Positions 33,501-42,800 of a stretch of DNA of 64,000 nt are shown one piece after another. Under the pieces are notes generated by a model. The model saw nothing but the letters and a program-made list of their open reading frames with translations, searched no databases and had not been told where the DNA came from. The stretch's first letter is position 1; each line of letters starts with the position of its first letter. The DNA lies in assembly GCA_033782935.1 (NCBI GenBank), contig JAWQEG010001550.1, positions 62,001 through 126,000 of the forward strand, written 5' to 3'. Both the position numbers and the translations under genes were made by a program. The DNA is from Petrolisthes cinctipes. Its lineage: Eukaryota; Arthropoda; Malacostraca; Decapoda; Porcellanidae.

Positions 33501-34688
33501 TTACAATTATTTTTTGTGTGCAATCATGGAATATTTTACAAAATGGAATTTGTATTATCAGTAAAAAAACAAAACTTTATAAAATTATTACAGAGTTTGA
33601 AAAGTAAACCTACATAATCAGGAAAAAAACCTTTTTATTACATCAAGCAAAAAGAAGGGATTAGTACGAAAGAGAAATGTGTAATTGTGTATCATCAGCT
33701 TAAAAAATTATATAGTACAGTACACTGTATATAATTTTGTTGCATGAATAGCCAAATGGAGATTACTGTATCAAATTCATTAATTATTATGTTTTGTCAT
33801 TAGAAAATATATGATTCTGTTGGTTGCCAGTAAAACTAAAGTTAGTCATAGAAGCCATTTGCTTTTGTTGTAATTTACAAATAAACTGACACTCATTATT
33901 GAAATGACATATTTTTAAGGAAAAATGGGTAAATATTGACAAAATTACCGTTATTGCGTATGGTTTTTCTACCTTCATTACCCACTTATTTAGACCATTA
34001 TAAGACTATTTTCTTCTATGGCATTTCCTCCGCAAATGCCCCATTTCCAAGATAGGTCATATTCAAATGAGGCATTTTGAAATTAGCTTCACCTTACCTG
34101 ACCTGACCTAACCTAACCTAGACCACAGCAGACTACTGGGACCTAACCTGGGCAAACTACCGGGACCTAACCTGGGCAGACTACCGGGAAATAACCGTGG
34201 TAAAGTACAGGAAATGACCGGGGCAAAATACTGGGACCTAGCCGGATCTGGCAACACTGCTACAAAATGGTAATTCTTTCAATAAATACCGAAAAATGTG
34301 TTAAACTCATATTTAAAATATGAGTTAAACCCATAATTTAAATCAAACAAACCTGACTTTTAGCATACCTTCTGGCACCTTTTATAAGGCTGCCATCCAC
34401 TGTTGATTCCAAATATGAAGGAGAATGGTTCTCCCTTCCTTCTGAAGTGTCGAACATAAACTCGGCATAATCCTCCAAAAACCCAACAACACTAGGAGTG
34501 GGACGATTAATTTTGCCATCTTGTGAAACTCTTCTCATCTTTCCATAATTAAGTTGCACAAACTGAAAATACTTTGCAGCAAGCCTACCATCATATCTTT
34601 GTTTTTCTTGATTAATTTGCATCCTAGAACCATCAGTCTGAGTTCCAGCACTCTTCGCAACAACAGTTCTTGTGGTTGTAGGATACAT
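15018..34688 (-). CDS. Nine-exon C2H2 zinc-finger protein gene (about 1262 residues)
   Basis: Spliced model on the minus strand: 34369-34688, 32384-32481, 29326-29534, 28056-28221, 26037-26092, 25401-25547, 21564-21731, 17784-19871, 15018-15554. Every junction has GT and AG ends and matching codon phase, and the joined length is 3789 nt (1262 codons plus stop). It encodes 11 C2H2 fingers: near residues 153, 195, 223, 275, 302, 338 and 366, then a long Ser/Thr-rich region without fingers, then 868, 892, 1042 and 1070. Fingers 2, 4 and 11 are split by introns, which independently supports the joins. The paired fingers with C-x2-C-x12-H-x3/4-H suggest a nuclear DNA- or RNA-binding regulator. I do not recognise an ortholog. 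The start is the least certain part: 34688 is the first in-frame ATG, but the frame stays open to about 34780, with a possible acceptor there. Confidence 0.83.
15777..17481 (-). mobile_element. Pogo-like DNA transposon in intron 8 of the zinc-finger gene
   Basis: The ends CCGTAAAACTCCCTAACTTC and GAAGTTAGGGAGTTTTACGG are perfect inverted repeats flanked by TA at 15775-15776 and 17482-17483, the target duplication of Tc1/mariner/pogo elements. Subterminal copies of TGTCCGAAGTTAGG occur in both orientations (near 15797, 15956, 15977, 16075, 17027, 17063 and 17440), resembling transposase-binding sites. Only a short psq-domain ORF remains, so it is non-autonomous. Confidence 0.9.
16661..16975 (-). 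CDS. Psq-type helix-turn-helix ORF of the pogo-like element
   Basis: 104 residues with a true ATG. The basic N-terminus PMKRKRAYTSKVSKRALEKA is followed by MSVRTAAEKYKLKKSTVHDY, the pipsqueak/CENP-B N-terminal HTH of pogo transposases. The CENPB and DDE domains are absent, so it could bind element ends but cannot catalyse transposition. It may be a repressor or just a remnant. Confidence 0.72.
   Translation of the reverse strand: MPNTAKSPMKRKRAYTSKVSKRALEKAKNDINNNNMSVRTAAEKYKLKKSTVHDYLKQKHTSVYPIIDDSSDIDKEDIVKVLPEPVHDRNERMIFDVDVNLWPK
17784..19871 (-). CDS. Zinc-finger gene exon 8, large (fingers 8-10, Cys half of 11)
   Basis: 2088 bp, 696 codons. Acceptor TTTCTTGCAG, donor GAG/GTAAGT. The first 470 or so residues are Ser/Thr/Glu-rich with no domain I know, then come TCIVCGVTTTYRAFYKHAKKH, FKCGYCSYRSIEKSKIRVH, a second linker, and YKCSVCSKLMKKHTPSVRRH. 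It ends inside finger 11 (YKCGYCSFTGSGQTE). Confidence 0.88.
19872..21563 (-). other. Zinc-finger gene intron 7
   Basis: 1.7 kb with no gene. A GGGTTCGAGT word near 20968 resembles a tRNA-type B box, but I see no clear A box, so no SINE is called. Confidence 0.55.
21564..21731 (-). CDS. Zinc-finger gene exon 7 (fingers 6 and 7)
   Basis: 168 bp with acceptor ACATTACAG and donor AAG/GTAAGG. Two complete fingers: YRCPHCDYTCNFNSSYNRH and FKCGHCDFHAREAYVVRKH, joined by the linker KGIKPFK. Confidence 0.87.
22147..22330 (+). repeat. tRNA-derived SINE head
   Basis: GGTGGCAGAGTGGATAC resembles a pol III A box, and GGTTTGAGTCC about 45 bp later resembles a B box. The body continues into a minus-orientation family A block near 22400-22455. 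No tRNA cloverleaf is intact. Confidence 0.55.
22640..23131 (+). repeat. Retroposon-like segment ending in (CAA)n
   Basis: A moderately GC-rich block unlike its surroundings that ends ACCCCAAGAGAACATCAACAACAACAAC. ORFs in it on both strands have no recognisable domain. Confidence 0.4.
24372..24655. repeat. Minisatellite, unit about 85-95 bp, about 3.5 copies
   Basis: Repeated blocks TAGTTATACAGTATT..., TTGGTGGTAATGACATTGA and TCAGATGATGATACCTTA recur in the same order with mild divergence. Confidence 0.85.
24690..25110 (-). pseudogene. RTE-like non-LTR reverse transcriptase fragment with YADD
   Basis: Minus-strand reading gives NVYNRVNREGLWEVLQLYG, GVRQGCVMSPWLFNVYMDGV, then, after a frameshift, MYADDVVLVV. 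These are the finger and palm motifs of a reverse transcriptase, including the catalytic Y-A-D-D at 24741-24752. Stops and the frameshift show that it is inactive. It sits in intron 6 in the same orientation as the host gene. Confidence 0.85.
25401..25547 (-). CDS. Zinc-finger gene exon 6 (finger 4 His half, finger 5)
   Basis: 147 bp. Starts TLSNLKKHIMKH, completing finger 4, then KCVLCPFTTSHPRQIRRH for finger 5. The donor ACA/GTGAGC is phase 0. Reading past it gives no further fingers and soon a stop. Confidence 0.82.
25548..28055 (-). other. Zinc-finger gene introns 4 and 5
   Basis: Except for exon 5 (26037-26092), no gene. An A run of about 26 lies at 25992-26017, just downstream of the exon 5 donor. 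Confidence 0.55.
26037..26092 (-). CDS. Zinc-finger gene exon 5 (Cys half of finger 4)
   Basis: A 56 bp micro-exon, too short to appear as an isolated ORF. Acceptor ATTTACAG, donor AAG/GTAAAC. Encodes GSPNKYQEFVCPVCDETLK. It is recognised because phase and finger pattern match both neighbours. Confidence 0.82.
28056..28221 (-). CDS. Zinc-finger gene exon 4 (finger 2 His half, finger 3)
   Basis: 166 bp. It opens with HIRCCH, which completes finger 2, followed by LRCGYCVFLGQDYNQLRHH and IKKKH (finger 3). The donor is GTAAGG. Confidence 0.85.
28222..28506 (-). other. Remainder of zinc-finger gene intron 3
   Basis: Non-coding up to the poly(T) tract that marks the 3' end of the jockey-like insertion. 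Confidence 0.5.
28507..29160 (-). mobile_element. 5'-truncated jockey-like non-LTR insertion with poly(A) tail
   Basis: The minus-strand frame contains FGVSFFHNPSWKDHITSIAK, EKLGVLCRFSEYFTST and CPCIEYGSHVWSGS, the conserved C-terminal region of jockey-type reverse transcriptases. After a frameshift near 28775 it continues in the CQATQSQPFSVQLPNARVDW frame. A run of about 20 T at 28507-28528 is the poly(A) tail in this orientation. No target duplication could be identified. Confidence 0.82.
29326..29534 (-). CDS. Zinc-finger gene exon 3 (finger 1, start of finger 2)
   Basis: 209 bp. Contains KYKCSKCVFESRSRSDVEDH, an atypical finger with a wide H-x7-H spacing, and TCPLCSTKLQESQLFK, the Cys half of finger 2. 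The donor is AAG/GTATGT. Confidence 0.85.
30044..30739. mobile_element. Tigger/pogo-like MITE
   Basis: Left end CAGTAGTCCCTCCAATTTTG and right end CAAAATTGGAGGGACTACTG are perfect inverted repeats flanked by TA at 30042-30043 and 30740-30741. The inner ends repeat CGCAAAATTGG-like words. Length is 696 bp with no transposase. An internal direct repeat of TTGTTCACTATAAAG... lies at about 30425-30530. Confidence 0.9.
31565..31800 (+). pseudogene. RTE-like reverse transcriptase fragment
   Basis: The plus-strand frame has ERREELKDMTYLGTVLCKHW followed by SIRGEIKERAV, the connection region seen downstream of the polymerase core in RTE-type elements. Later residues diverge and the rest of the element is missing. 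Confidence 0.6.
32384..32481 (-). CDS. Zinc-finger gene exon 2
   Basis: 98 bp, acceptor after GATACAG, donor GTATGT. Encodes SHTSRVSTQDLDFFIDTAVK and SGTKEQDPLIAL. Acidic linker, no finger. Confidence 0.78.
32767..32989. mobile_element. Foldback (palindromic) MITE
   Basis: The left arm, with AATATGAATTGCGAC, GATGGAACGTTAA and TTGTAGGGATCATAAG, is mirrored by a right arm with the complementary sequence. Arms are about 100 bp with a short loop near 32875. No coding sequence. Confidence 0.82.
33918..34298. repeat. Left arm of a large inverted repeat
   Basis: Inverted match to 36118-36455, about 85-90% by eye, including TACCGTTATTGCGTATGGTT, ATGGCATTTCCTCCGCAAAT and GATCTGGCAACACTGCTACA. It contains short TTAGG-type runs on the opposite strand (ACCTAACCTAACCT). 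It has an extra copy of a GGACCTAACCTGGGCA unit compared with the right arm. Confidence 0.88.
34369..34688 (-). CDS. Zinc-finger gene exon 1 (first supported coding exon)
   Basis: Ends at a GTATGC donor in phase 2, which pairs with exon 2 to complete an Arg codon. It encodes a finger-free N-terminal region with KYFQFVQLNYGKMRRVSQDG and GFLEDYAEFMFDTSEGR. An out-of-frame ATG at about 34777 could open a short upstream ORF. A second possible donor lies at 34351-34352 but would break the phase. Confidence 0.65.
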
Positions 34689-36117
34689 TGGTTGGAAACA
34701 ATCAGCAGAGTGATTCTCTGTTATTACACACCATTCCCACACTGCTGGTGCTGGGCCTGCTGGCAGTATTAGACATGGTTTAGGTAGTTAAAATATCAAA
34801 AGTGGTGAATGTGGGAATTACTCTGTCTCTTTTTTAATGCTATAAAGTTTTATGTTACATCAAGCTCTTTAACTGCAACTCAAGTTTTGTTTCTTCTGCA
34901 GATGCTGTCTTTGAGAGTGAACTTGTTCCCATTTGATTTTTATGTACAGTGTTATGAAGTACATGTACAGTAATGATTATATAGGGTCTTTACTCCTCCC
35001 CATTAGTTATCAAGCTGTCTGTCACAGTGTCCACCGCACTACAGTGACTACGCATACATAATGGCCCTTAATGGGGCCTAATATCATTGAGTAGTCCTAT
35101 AATATTTTTTTGTAATTTGTGAGCTCAGGATAGTACCAGGCATTACAGCAGCATGGGTGAGTATGGGGGAAATTGGGAATGTTTACAACTCGACCATTTT
35201 TTCGCGAAGGACTCGAAGGAGTCGGAATTAAAAAAGAAAAAAAAAAAACAAGCGCTGAAGAGGCTCCGTTGCAAAGATATTACTTTCAGAATTCTAAACC
35301 AACAAGTGACCAAAGTTACCAGGTGCAGGGTAATTTCTCTGTTTAATGGAATTTTGAAGTCCACACAGGGAAATCATATAAAGATTGTTAATGAGTAAAC
35401 ATGGAAATTTCTACCAGACGAAATACTAGAAAGACCATCAATGTTCAAGAGTAAACAGAGAATTATTAAGGTATAAAGGGAAATTCTAATGTTGAAAGTT
35501 GGGATATTTCGTCAAGCAGGCCTGGCAACACTGCAAGTGACCCAACAGTCCAACACCAATCAAAACAATCACAGACACTCAGTTAATTATTATTACACAG
35601 TACGAGCGTAGCCAGTTGTAAGTACCTAGTCAAGTAAAATCCCAAATATTTTACACAGAATAGAATATATGATTTTAATCCAAATATTATATTCAATGTA
35701 TTCCTCGTGTCAGTTATATGGTAAGTTAATAGGTAAGTAGAGCCACAGACTGGAAAATCACATCACAACTTACTTTTTATTTTTTTAGATTATCCGTTAT
35801 TCATTATATTTTTACAAGTTACCGCCATGGGATTTCGACTGAAGGGCTTACTATTGTCATTCTTATACTTTTCCATTGGTAATTATAGTTAAGAAGAGCA
35901 ACAAAAGACGAAATTACTTTCCATTGTCCTTCATATTTTGGTTGGTAGCTGTTTTTGCTTTGTGAAGTAATTTCCCAGTGTGACAGTGCATTTTGACCAT
36001 GTTTCGTACCTCCGCTATGTTTGCCCAGGTTAGGTGCTGGTCATTGGACTTTGCTCTCTAAGTTAAGATCCCACTAAAGGGGATCACTTGCTGGAGGTGA
36101 AATGTAGACAATAAAGG

Positions 36118-36455
36118 TTTCTCCGGTATTTATTGAAAGAATTACCGTTTTGTAGCAGTGTTGCCAGATCCAGCTAGGTCCCAGTATTTTGCCCCGGTCA
36201 TTTCCTGTACTTTACCAAGGTTATTTCCCAGTAGTTTGCTCAGGTTAGGTCCTGGTAGTCTGATGCGGTCTAGGTTAGGTTAGGTAAGGTCAAAATGCCC
36301 GATTTTAATATGCCCTATCTTGGAAATGGGTCATTTGCGGAGGAAATGCCATAGAAGAAAATAGTCTTAGAATGGTCTAAATGAGTGGTTAATGAAGGTA
36401 GAAAAACCATACACAATAACGGTAACTCTCTCAATATTTACCATTTCTCCTCTTA
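36118..36455. repeat. Right arm of the large inverted repeat
   Basis: Inverted counterpart of 33918-34298. It contains GGTTAGGTTAGGTAAGG, i.e. two TTAGG units. It ends just before the palindromic repeat at 36469. Confidence 0.88.
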
Positions 36456-36468
36456 CAGTGTTGCTCCG

Positions 36469-36627
36469 TTAGGGGAGAATTTCTTGTTGGTAAATTGGAG
36501 GGTTACTAATTCCTCCAAACTATGGCTGGAAGCAGACAGCCTCAGTGTTACTATAATAGAGGGAACTTTGGAATAGTTTAGAGGAATTGGTAGCCCTCCA
36601 TTTTACCAACCAGAGAATCTCCCTTTT
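36469..36627. mobile_element. F1 palindromic repeat (degenerate)
   Basis: Left arm TTAGGGGAGAATTTCTTG... GATTCCTCC-like core; right arm is the complement, ending near GAGAATCTCCC. Member of family F1, upstream of the SPSB3-like coding start. Confidence 0.75.
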
Positions 36628-36742
36628 ATCTGTACTATACTATATAATATTATAGGTTGTGTTTACCCTGTATATAGAGGGTGAATTATTTAACTCCATT
36701 TATTGCAGGATGTGACTGAGTACCGTACATACATTACACACC

Positions 36743-36869
36743 ATGACTGGACTCGCTCAGAGTGACTATGCCCTTCTCAATCTCTGTAGTCATGGCTTGC
36801 AGACCAATGCTTTTTGCAGCCACACCAATATGGAACCCATTGACTGCACTTGTGGTGAAGAGGAGACAG
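36743..36869 (+). CDS. SPSB3: SPSB3-like coding exon 1
   Basis: The exon opens at about 36709 after TTTATTGCAG. An in-frame TGA before the ATG shows that coding starts at 36743. The donor is CAG/GTATGT, phase 1. Confidence 0.8.
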
Positions 36870-39800
36870 GTATGTACAGTATAATATATAGCAATTTTGT
36901 TTTTAAGAAGTGAAAAGAAGGAAAACAGTAGGCTATACTGCCAACCCGGTTTTAACTTGAAAGTCCATGGAAAGGCTTCTCTCACCAAGGCTAGGCTAAG
37001 TGTAGGGGCTTTATTTAGTCATGAATGCTGAGAATTTTCTGGCCTTGAGAGGAAGAGTGAATGTGAGTGCGACCTGTTTCATCAGGTATTCTTTTTTTCC
37101 TCTACTGTACTTTCCTTCACATTAGTAGAGAGTAATAAGGCAGCCTTGGAAGGACCAGTAAGTCAGTCTGTTGCCATTTGAGTGACCTTCGTATTTTGTC
37201 TCTTCTTTCTGTCGCCTGCTTCCATTTTCCATCCCTTGTAAAAAAAAAAATGGAGTATAGGGTACAGTATTCATGATGTATGTAAAGGAGTGTTTGCATG
37301 TGTTAAACACCACCAATGAGTATGTGATCTCTTATGATGAAATTGTGAAGGAATGAAACTTCAAGAATACAGTATTGAGAGAAGAGGAAAGATTAGATTG
37401 TGTGTCAATGCTTGATATTTACTTCTCTTGAATTACCCCTTTTTTTCAATCTTTTCCTTCCTGCTTGCTGTCCCACCCCTCTATCTCCTCCCTTATCCTA
37501 CTATTGCTACAGGGTCTTCCAGGCCTAGCGCAGCCTTCTTTCATCCTCATATTAATTCTATTAACTCCATAAATTAGGCCGACTCCTCATTGATGACATT
37601 TTGATACTGCTTTTTCCGGTCAGGAAAGGCTCCTCCTCATGCTGTGTTGTTTTTTAACCATTCTGTCAAGTTCATGAATATTTCAATGCAAGACTATTGT
37701 TCTTCACAGAGTTTGCTGTTGGTCACACGCCAAATTAGAACAACTTTATCGGAGTGCTGTTCGTACCATCTTAAGTGTAGCTCATATACCGGTAGTGAGT
37801 TTTGTCTTATGTTTTCCACACTCATACCAAAAAATTTTTGTATATAGGAATTTTCTATATTGTTGTTCACAGAGTTTGCCTGGGTGTGGAGTTTGGGAGA
37901 GGATGGGGGCCAAGTGGGAAGTGTGGTGTTGGGGGAAGGACAGCGACAGATCACCTTCAACCCTGAGTACAGCACTGGCACTGCCACCGTACGGGGCCAC
38001 CGTCCCTTGTCTTCTGGCCACCACCACTACTGGGAACTCAAGATGACTCTAGCCGTCTATGGCACCGACATTGTACGTACGGTCAGCCAAGCCTGAAACT
38101 GGTACACCTTAATACTGTACAGTATGTTTTGTTTTTCCTCCCTAATTCCTAAACCTCAGGACTATACGTTTCACAGGCTGTCAGTAGTAGCCTGTGACAC
38201 TTGTGAGGCTCCATGTTTATAGGGCGAGTGTTGAGGTGTTGGTTTCTTCACATGTATTACACTAGACTATAGATAATAATGAGGTGAATGGTTTCCTGGG
38301 ATAGTTTGGAGGAATCAATGGCTCTTCCATTTACCCAAAATTGAGGTTCTTTCATATCATTCCTGGTAGCTTATTACTGTATAACATATTTATATATATA
38401 TATATTTTTTTTTTCAGATGGTAGGCGTGTGTACTTCCAAATGTAACCTGAGACACGGACTGAACCGGTTCTGTTCCCTCCTGGGGCGCGACACAGAGTC
38501 CTGGGGATACTCCTATACAGGCAAGTCTTGGCTCTCCCTCAGGCATAAATATTAATTCTCCACACAAGGATGCAAGCACTAAAGTGAAGTGTAAATCAAT
38601 AGAAATTGATTGATTTGAGGATGAAAGAAGACCGCCCTAGATCCGGAAGACCCTGTAGGAATAGGGGGGAGGTGATAGTGAGATGGGACAGCAAACACGA
38701 AGGAAATGGTAGCAAAGGAGAGACAGTTAAATAATGGAATGGGAGTGACTGGGGCTGAAGGTGCTCCCAAACCATTTATTATAGTACTAGGGTAAAGGAA
38801 ATAAAGGAGTCTTTTATGGTGATGTTTAGCTTCTGATTTAAGGGAGTCACTTCTTTTGGGTGAATTGGACTATGCCAGGAAACAGACTGCATTTTGTTAT
38901 ACTTGTTAGGTCTTGGGCCATATTCAAGAACATTCGTGGTGCATACAGTGGTGTGGTAACAGTACGATGATCATAGACAAACAACAGAGCCGTTGTATTG
39001 GTACCACACCATCATCAATGCCACGGATGTTCTTGCATATGGCCCATTATCATTCCCTGTGACACTGTTTGGAGGACTACACAGACTCTAGTTTGTCAAC
39101 AATAATAACCCTGACCCACTTATTCCCCTTAACCTGAAGAAGTGGTTTATTTTGGTAGCTTCACAGATCTTGCTAACAATAAATGATTGTTTGATGATGT
39201 AAGCAGACCACCCTAGGCCTGGAAGACCCTGTAGGTATGGTTTGATGAGGGAGAAGGTGATTGAGAGGTGGAACAACAGGCATGAAAGAAATAGAAGGAA
39301 CTGTAACATTGTATTGCCAGCACAGGTGTAGGTAGTGATTTAAGGGTTTTGGCACCCCATTGGACCTCATTTCAGATGTCTCTTTTCTTTGTTTTTAGTT
39401 TGTGTTCACTATCTCTCTACTCCATCCCCTTTTTCTTTGTGACTACAAGGCCTTTCTGGCCTAAAACATCTTTCGGTTTTTGGCTTGACGCTCATAAAGT
39501 TTTGGACATACAATGGTACCATAACAGCTGCAGTATTTGGGAATAACCCTCACTTCCCTCCCTCTGTGGCTGGGTACCAGTTCGGAAGTCATGACGTGTG
39601 TGTGTGAGCAGCAGTTGACCAGGGCCACGGTAACATGCTTGATTAAGCCCATGTCCAGTGTTGGAACATAAAAAAAAAAAAAAAAAAAAAAATGAAAATA
39701 GAAGAAAGGGGGGTACTGTACAGTTGCAGAATTGAAAAGGAGTGACTAGGGCTGAAGAGGCTTCAAAACCCTTAAAGCACATCCCACATCACTGCAGGCA

Positions 39801-42800
39801 ATAGTACCCCTAAGGCATAGTGATATCAAGGCTCAAGAATGAAGAGCATGACTGAAAATTGCCAATATTTTTGCTTGGTCAACCCCTCTTCCACCCACAT
39901 TTTTCTCCAAATATGTAATGTTCCTATACCTTTAATCTCTTCATTGTAAAAAAAAATAATCTGGAAATAGTGGATAATACCTGTGTGTGTGTGTCTCAGG
40001 GTGGGTGCGTCACAACGGAGAGTTTCGTCAGTTTGGTCCAAGGTGGGGTAAAGGCAGCATTGTTGGCCTTCATCTGGACTCCTGGCGGGGGACCCTCAGT
40101 TTGTTCCTCAATCGGAGACCTTTAGGTGAGTGAATTCTCTGTAATTACCTTGCAAAGCAATCAGCTAAATATCTAACTAACTAACTAACCACCCAACCAA
40201 CCGCTCAATTGATCAACAAACTATCTAACTGAATTACTGAATCCTTGAGATCTTTGCAGGCAGTAAGAGTTGCTAATATTAAGATATTGACTGCCAAGAT
40301 ATGGGCAATACTTTCAGGGTTTTGGTGCCCCTTCAGATCTGAGCCATTCCCTTTTCTCTCTTAACAGTATCCCTCCTTTCCTTCTTTCTCCTTCATGCAT
40401 CCTGTCTCTCTTCTCTGTCTCCGTCTCTCTTGTGACTACAAGGTCTTTCTGGCCTAGCATTCTTTTTTTTCTTCCCATATATAATCATTATAATCAATGC
40501 ACACACACACATCTCCTCTCCTTAATGCTTGCTGTCCTCCTCTGTCTACATCTCCCTTGTGACTACAAAGTCTTTCTGACCTAGCACAATATTCTTCCAA
40601 CCCCTTTATAAGCTATTGCTCACTCATAATAATCTCAACTGTGCTAGTCCAGGGTCAGGATTTTTGTCAATTCAATTCATTCATGAAAACAAAGTCTTCA
40701 CTTCCAGTTCAATTCGTTGATATTTCATTCAATTAAAATTGAACTAGCTATATCAATTCATATAATTTCAGTTCAGCTCACAGATTTTTAATCAAATACA
40801 ATTCAATTCATAATTGAACTCAGCCCTGGAATTACCTAATTCATCTCGCACATAGGCAGAGGCTATGGCTGCCAGCTGCATACCCAATGTACCTTAAAGT
40901 AGAGGATGAGGATGAAAGAAGACTGTTCTAGTGTTGGAAGACCCTGTAGGACAAGGGATTGATTGATTGAGGGTGAAAGAAGGCTGCTGTAGGCCTGGAA
41001 GACCCTGCAGGATAGGTAGGGTGTGAGAAGTATTAGGGAGGTGGGACAACAAGCACGATATTTTGAAGATAATGTAGTTAGGTACGGTACCTAAAACAAA
41101 TAGGATGCTGACCATATCCTGTCTTCTTTCTTTTACTTCCTTTTCTAGGACCACCTCCTTAGTGAACCCCCTGCAATCTCCCTACCACACCTCATGCATT
41201 TCTTGTCCCTTATCAGCCTCTTACCCTTACTGTACCTTCTTGGTACAGTAGTTTGATCTTCTCACTTTCTACTTGTTAACTTCTTTCTGTCACTCTTATG
41301 CCTGTCTTTGTGCCAAATAATCCATCTGGCTTGGTGCTAGTTCTCATTATGCAGTAAACTCTTGGTATTACGACCTTGTATTTACTGAATTTTGGGTTTA
41401 TCAATCACTCTGTGCCTACTGAACACAGGCCATTTTTAACGAACAAACTTCGTTAAAAGCATCTACAATAGAGCCATACTGAATGCACCATCAGCCAGAG
41501 TCGAACCAAGCCGTGGTGAGAACAGTTGAACCACTGTTGTGGCCAAACCCGCCACACACCAAGGAGATACTTTGCACCCTTCCTCGTGTGTGTATAGTAC
41601 AGATGTCTCACTTGCTTGCTCTCTAATTTAACACGTATTTATGTCCATACAATATACTGCACTACCATGGTCTCGAAGTCTACTTCTGACCACTTTGTTT
41701 TTGTCCTTATTCATACAGCAGGCAGTGTAAAAAAATAATAATTTGAACACTGTCCATTTGGTGCAGTGTAGTGACACACATGCCTACTCACACACAAAAT
41801 CATCTCCCACCATCCCTCACCTCACCTCTTCAGTCTCACACAAGCCACAGTCCTGTATGTAGTACCTCTCGCGAACTCTTGAAATGTCTATAAAGAGAAT
41901 GAGTGTTAGAGTACTTCTGCCCATGTTAAGATGGGTGTACAATGGGATCACGCTTTAAGCAAGTTTTAATCAAGCGAATTTGTATCTAACGACATCCTAC
42001 AACCCTTGACTGGAGTCAGTGCCTGGTGCTGGGACCAGGGCAGAGTACTGTAACAGGTGGGTGGTATGAAGGAAGAGGAAGAGTCCTTGATGAGTACTGG
42101 GGGAGTTGCATTATCATCTGTCAGATTATTGTAATACTTAATACAGTAATGAGTTTTGGACATTTCAACATAAAATATTTTGTTTATAGGATCATTTCTA
42201 TAGTATGATATCAAGTTACTCCTTCAGTAACTTGATAGCCGCTTGGACAATGTTTTCTGGTAGTGCAATACAGTGCTAGGAATGTCACTAGCATTACCTG
42301 TATGACCATCATGTCGCTGTGTGACACTCCAGCTGAACTGTTTTCTTCACACCAACAACCAATGACACTGATTAAGAGATATGCTGCCCGAGACAGTGTA
42401 GAGTATTAACATTTGGATCATTATCACTGTGCATACTCTCGAGCAAGTCTGTCTAAAAGACTTTTTGTGGACTCTTTTATGTTATATATGTGCGATCATA
42501 ATTTAAACCATACATTATATTTGTTTACTAATCTAGAAGTGTTATTAAGTGATTGTTAAGTGTAACACTGATCAAGAGTCTAGAGCTTTGGGTGTGCTGT
42601 TTACCACTTGTTTACCTTTCATAATTATCATCTGTGTATCTCGATAAGCTTGTCATTAAGTTAGTGGTGTTTAGTTGCCCGTATACCCAGAGTATGAATC
42701 TCTCTCCTCATCAAGATTACGAACCCAATCAGTACATCCCCCAGAAGAGAGCATAACAATAATAATGATAATATTTCTAGGACTTATGTATACAGATTTG

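Larger units (their letters stand above)
32482..34368 (-). other. Zinc-finger gene intron 1
   Basis: Contains the foldback repeat at 32767-32989 and the left arm of the large inverted repeat at 33918-34298. CAGTCAGACCTCCATTA near 33226 resembles a Tigger-type end without a partner. Confidence 0.5.
34743..36708. promoter_or_regulatory. Head-to-head intergenic region between the zinc-finger and SPSB3-like genes
   Basis: The two genes point away from each other, with coding starts at 34688 (minus) and 36743 (plus). The promoter of at least one must lie here. A short ORF with strong start context (ATG at 35153, A at -3, G at +4) overlaps a good GTGAGT donor at 35157, and further GTAAGT donors occur near 35719 and 35731. 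These are candidate 5' UTR exons of the plus-strand gene. The 81-codon ORF from 35153 has no domain that I recognise. Confidence 0.45.
38521..39999 (+). other. SPSB3-like intron 3 (GC-AG)
   Basis: Holds two family B copies, the foldback MITE at 38919-39047 and an A run of about 23 at 39670-39692. No gene. Confidence 0.6.

Noticed and set aside
34351..34368. Alternative donor at 34351-34352 for zinc-finger exon 1
   Set aside because: It would leave phase 0 and break the frame with exon 2, whereas the GTATGC donor at 34367-34368 keeps it.
35153..35398. Calling the 81-codon ORF a gene
   Set aside because: No homology that I can recognise and an overlapping splice donor; reported only as a finding.
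40648..40828. Possible hAT MITE with CAGGG...CCCTG ends
   Set aside because: Ends match weakly and the 8 bp flanks differ; the interior is simple AATTCA-rich sequence. Kept only as a note in the intron entry.
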